From Paracoccaceae bacterium (GTDB taxonomy: Bacteria > Pseudomonadota > Alphaproteobacteria > Rhodobacterales > Rhodobacteraceae), in the NCBI GenBank assembly GCA_012036325.1, contig JAAUPC010000225.1, forward strand, positions 1-6,076: 6,076 bases of DNA, written 5' to 3'. Under the pieces are notes generated by a model. It ran no database searches. It worked only from the letters and a program-made list of their open reading frames with translations, and was not told the origin of the DNA. The stretch's first letter is position 1; each line of letters starts with the position of its first letter. Below, one piece after another: positions 6,069-6,076 of the stretch. Made by a program: the position numbers and the translations under genes.

Positions 6069-6076
6069 GACTTCGG

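Noticed and set aside
1..6076. CRISPR array, tRNA/rRNA genes, insertion sequence, prophage, defence or toxin-antitoxin genes
   Set aside because: I looked for repeat-spacer structure, terminal inverted repeats, transposase motifs and tRNA-like sequences by eye and found none.

Overview
The window looks like an alphaproteobacterial chromosome segment from the Rhodobacteraceae or close relatives. The base composition is high in G+C, and the protein sequences (ClpA, a glyoxalase II with a divergent methyltransferase, a twin-arginine-type L,D-transpeptidase, and a coiled-coil OmpA/MotB-like protein) read like that group. The taxonomic call is from recognition only; no search was run.

Layout, left to right. 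(1) Bases 1 to about 165 carry, on the minus strand, an internal fragment of a UgpB-like sn-glycerol-3-phosphate-binding protein. It stops abruptly where an unrelated plus-strand gene begins, and has a 1-base indel near position 26. (2) The plus-strand gene ending at 1143 is a 5'-truncated coiled-coil protein with a C-terminal OmpA-like peptidoglycan-binding domain. Its apparent ATG at 145 lies in the foreign-looking fragment, so the true start and the expected membrane anchor are missing. (3) A strong bidirectional terminator (1239-1265) separates it from (4) clpA on the minus strand (3604 to 1281), the AAA+ unfoldase of the ClpAP protease. clpA is complete except for one apparent missing base near 3005/3006 that splits it into two frames. 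A heat-shock-type promoter candidate lies upstream. (5) gloB (glyoxalase II, minus, 4526 to 3759) lies upstream of clpA in the same direction. (6) A SAM-methyltransferase-like gene (plus, 4587-5357) is divergent from gloB, with 60 bases between them. (7) An L,D-transpeptidase (minus, 5913 to 5350) converges on the methyltransferase with an 8-base overlap. (8) The last 163 bases hold no convincing gene and end in a short imperfect tandem repeat.

Functionally this is mostly housekeeping: protein quality control (ClpA), methylglyoxal detoxification (GloB), and cell-envelope/peptidoglycan functions (OmpA-like protein and L,D-transpeptidase). I see no sign of a mobile element, CRISPR array, phage genes, toxin-antitoxin or defence system, or biosynthetic cluster. 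The most noteworthy points are the probable chimeric join at the left end, the single-base frameshift in an otherwise well-conserved clpA, and the methyltransferase-like protein with an atypical SAM-binding loop. The first two most likely reflect assembly or sequencing quality rather than biology.
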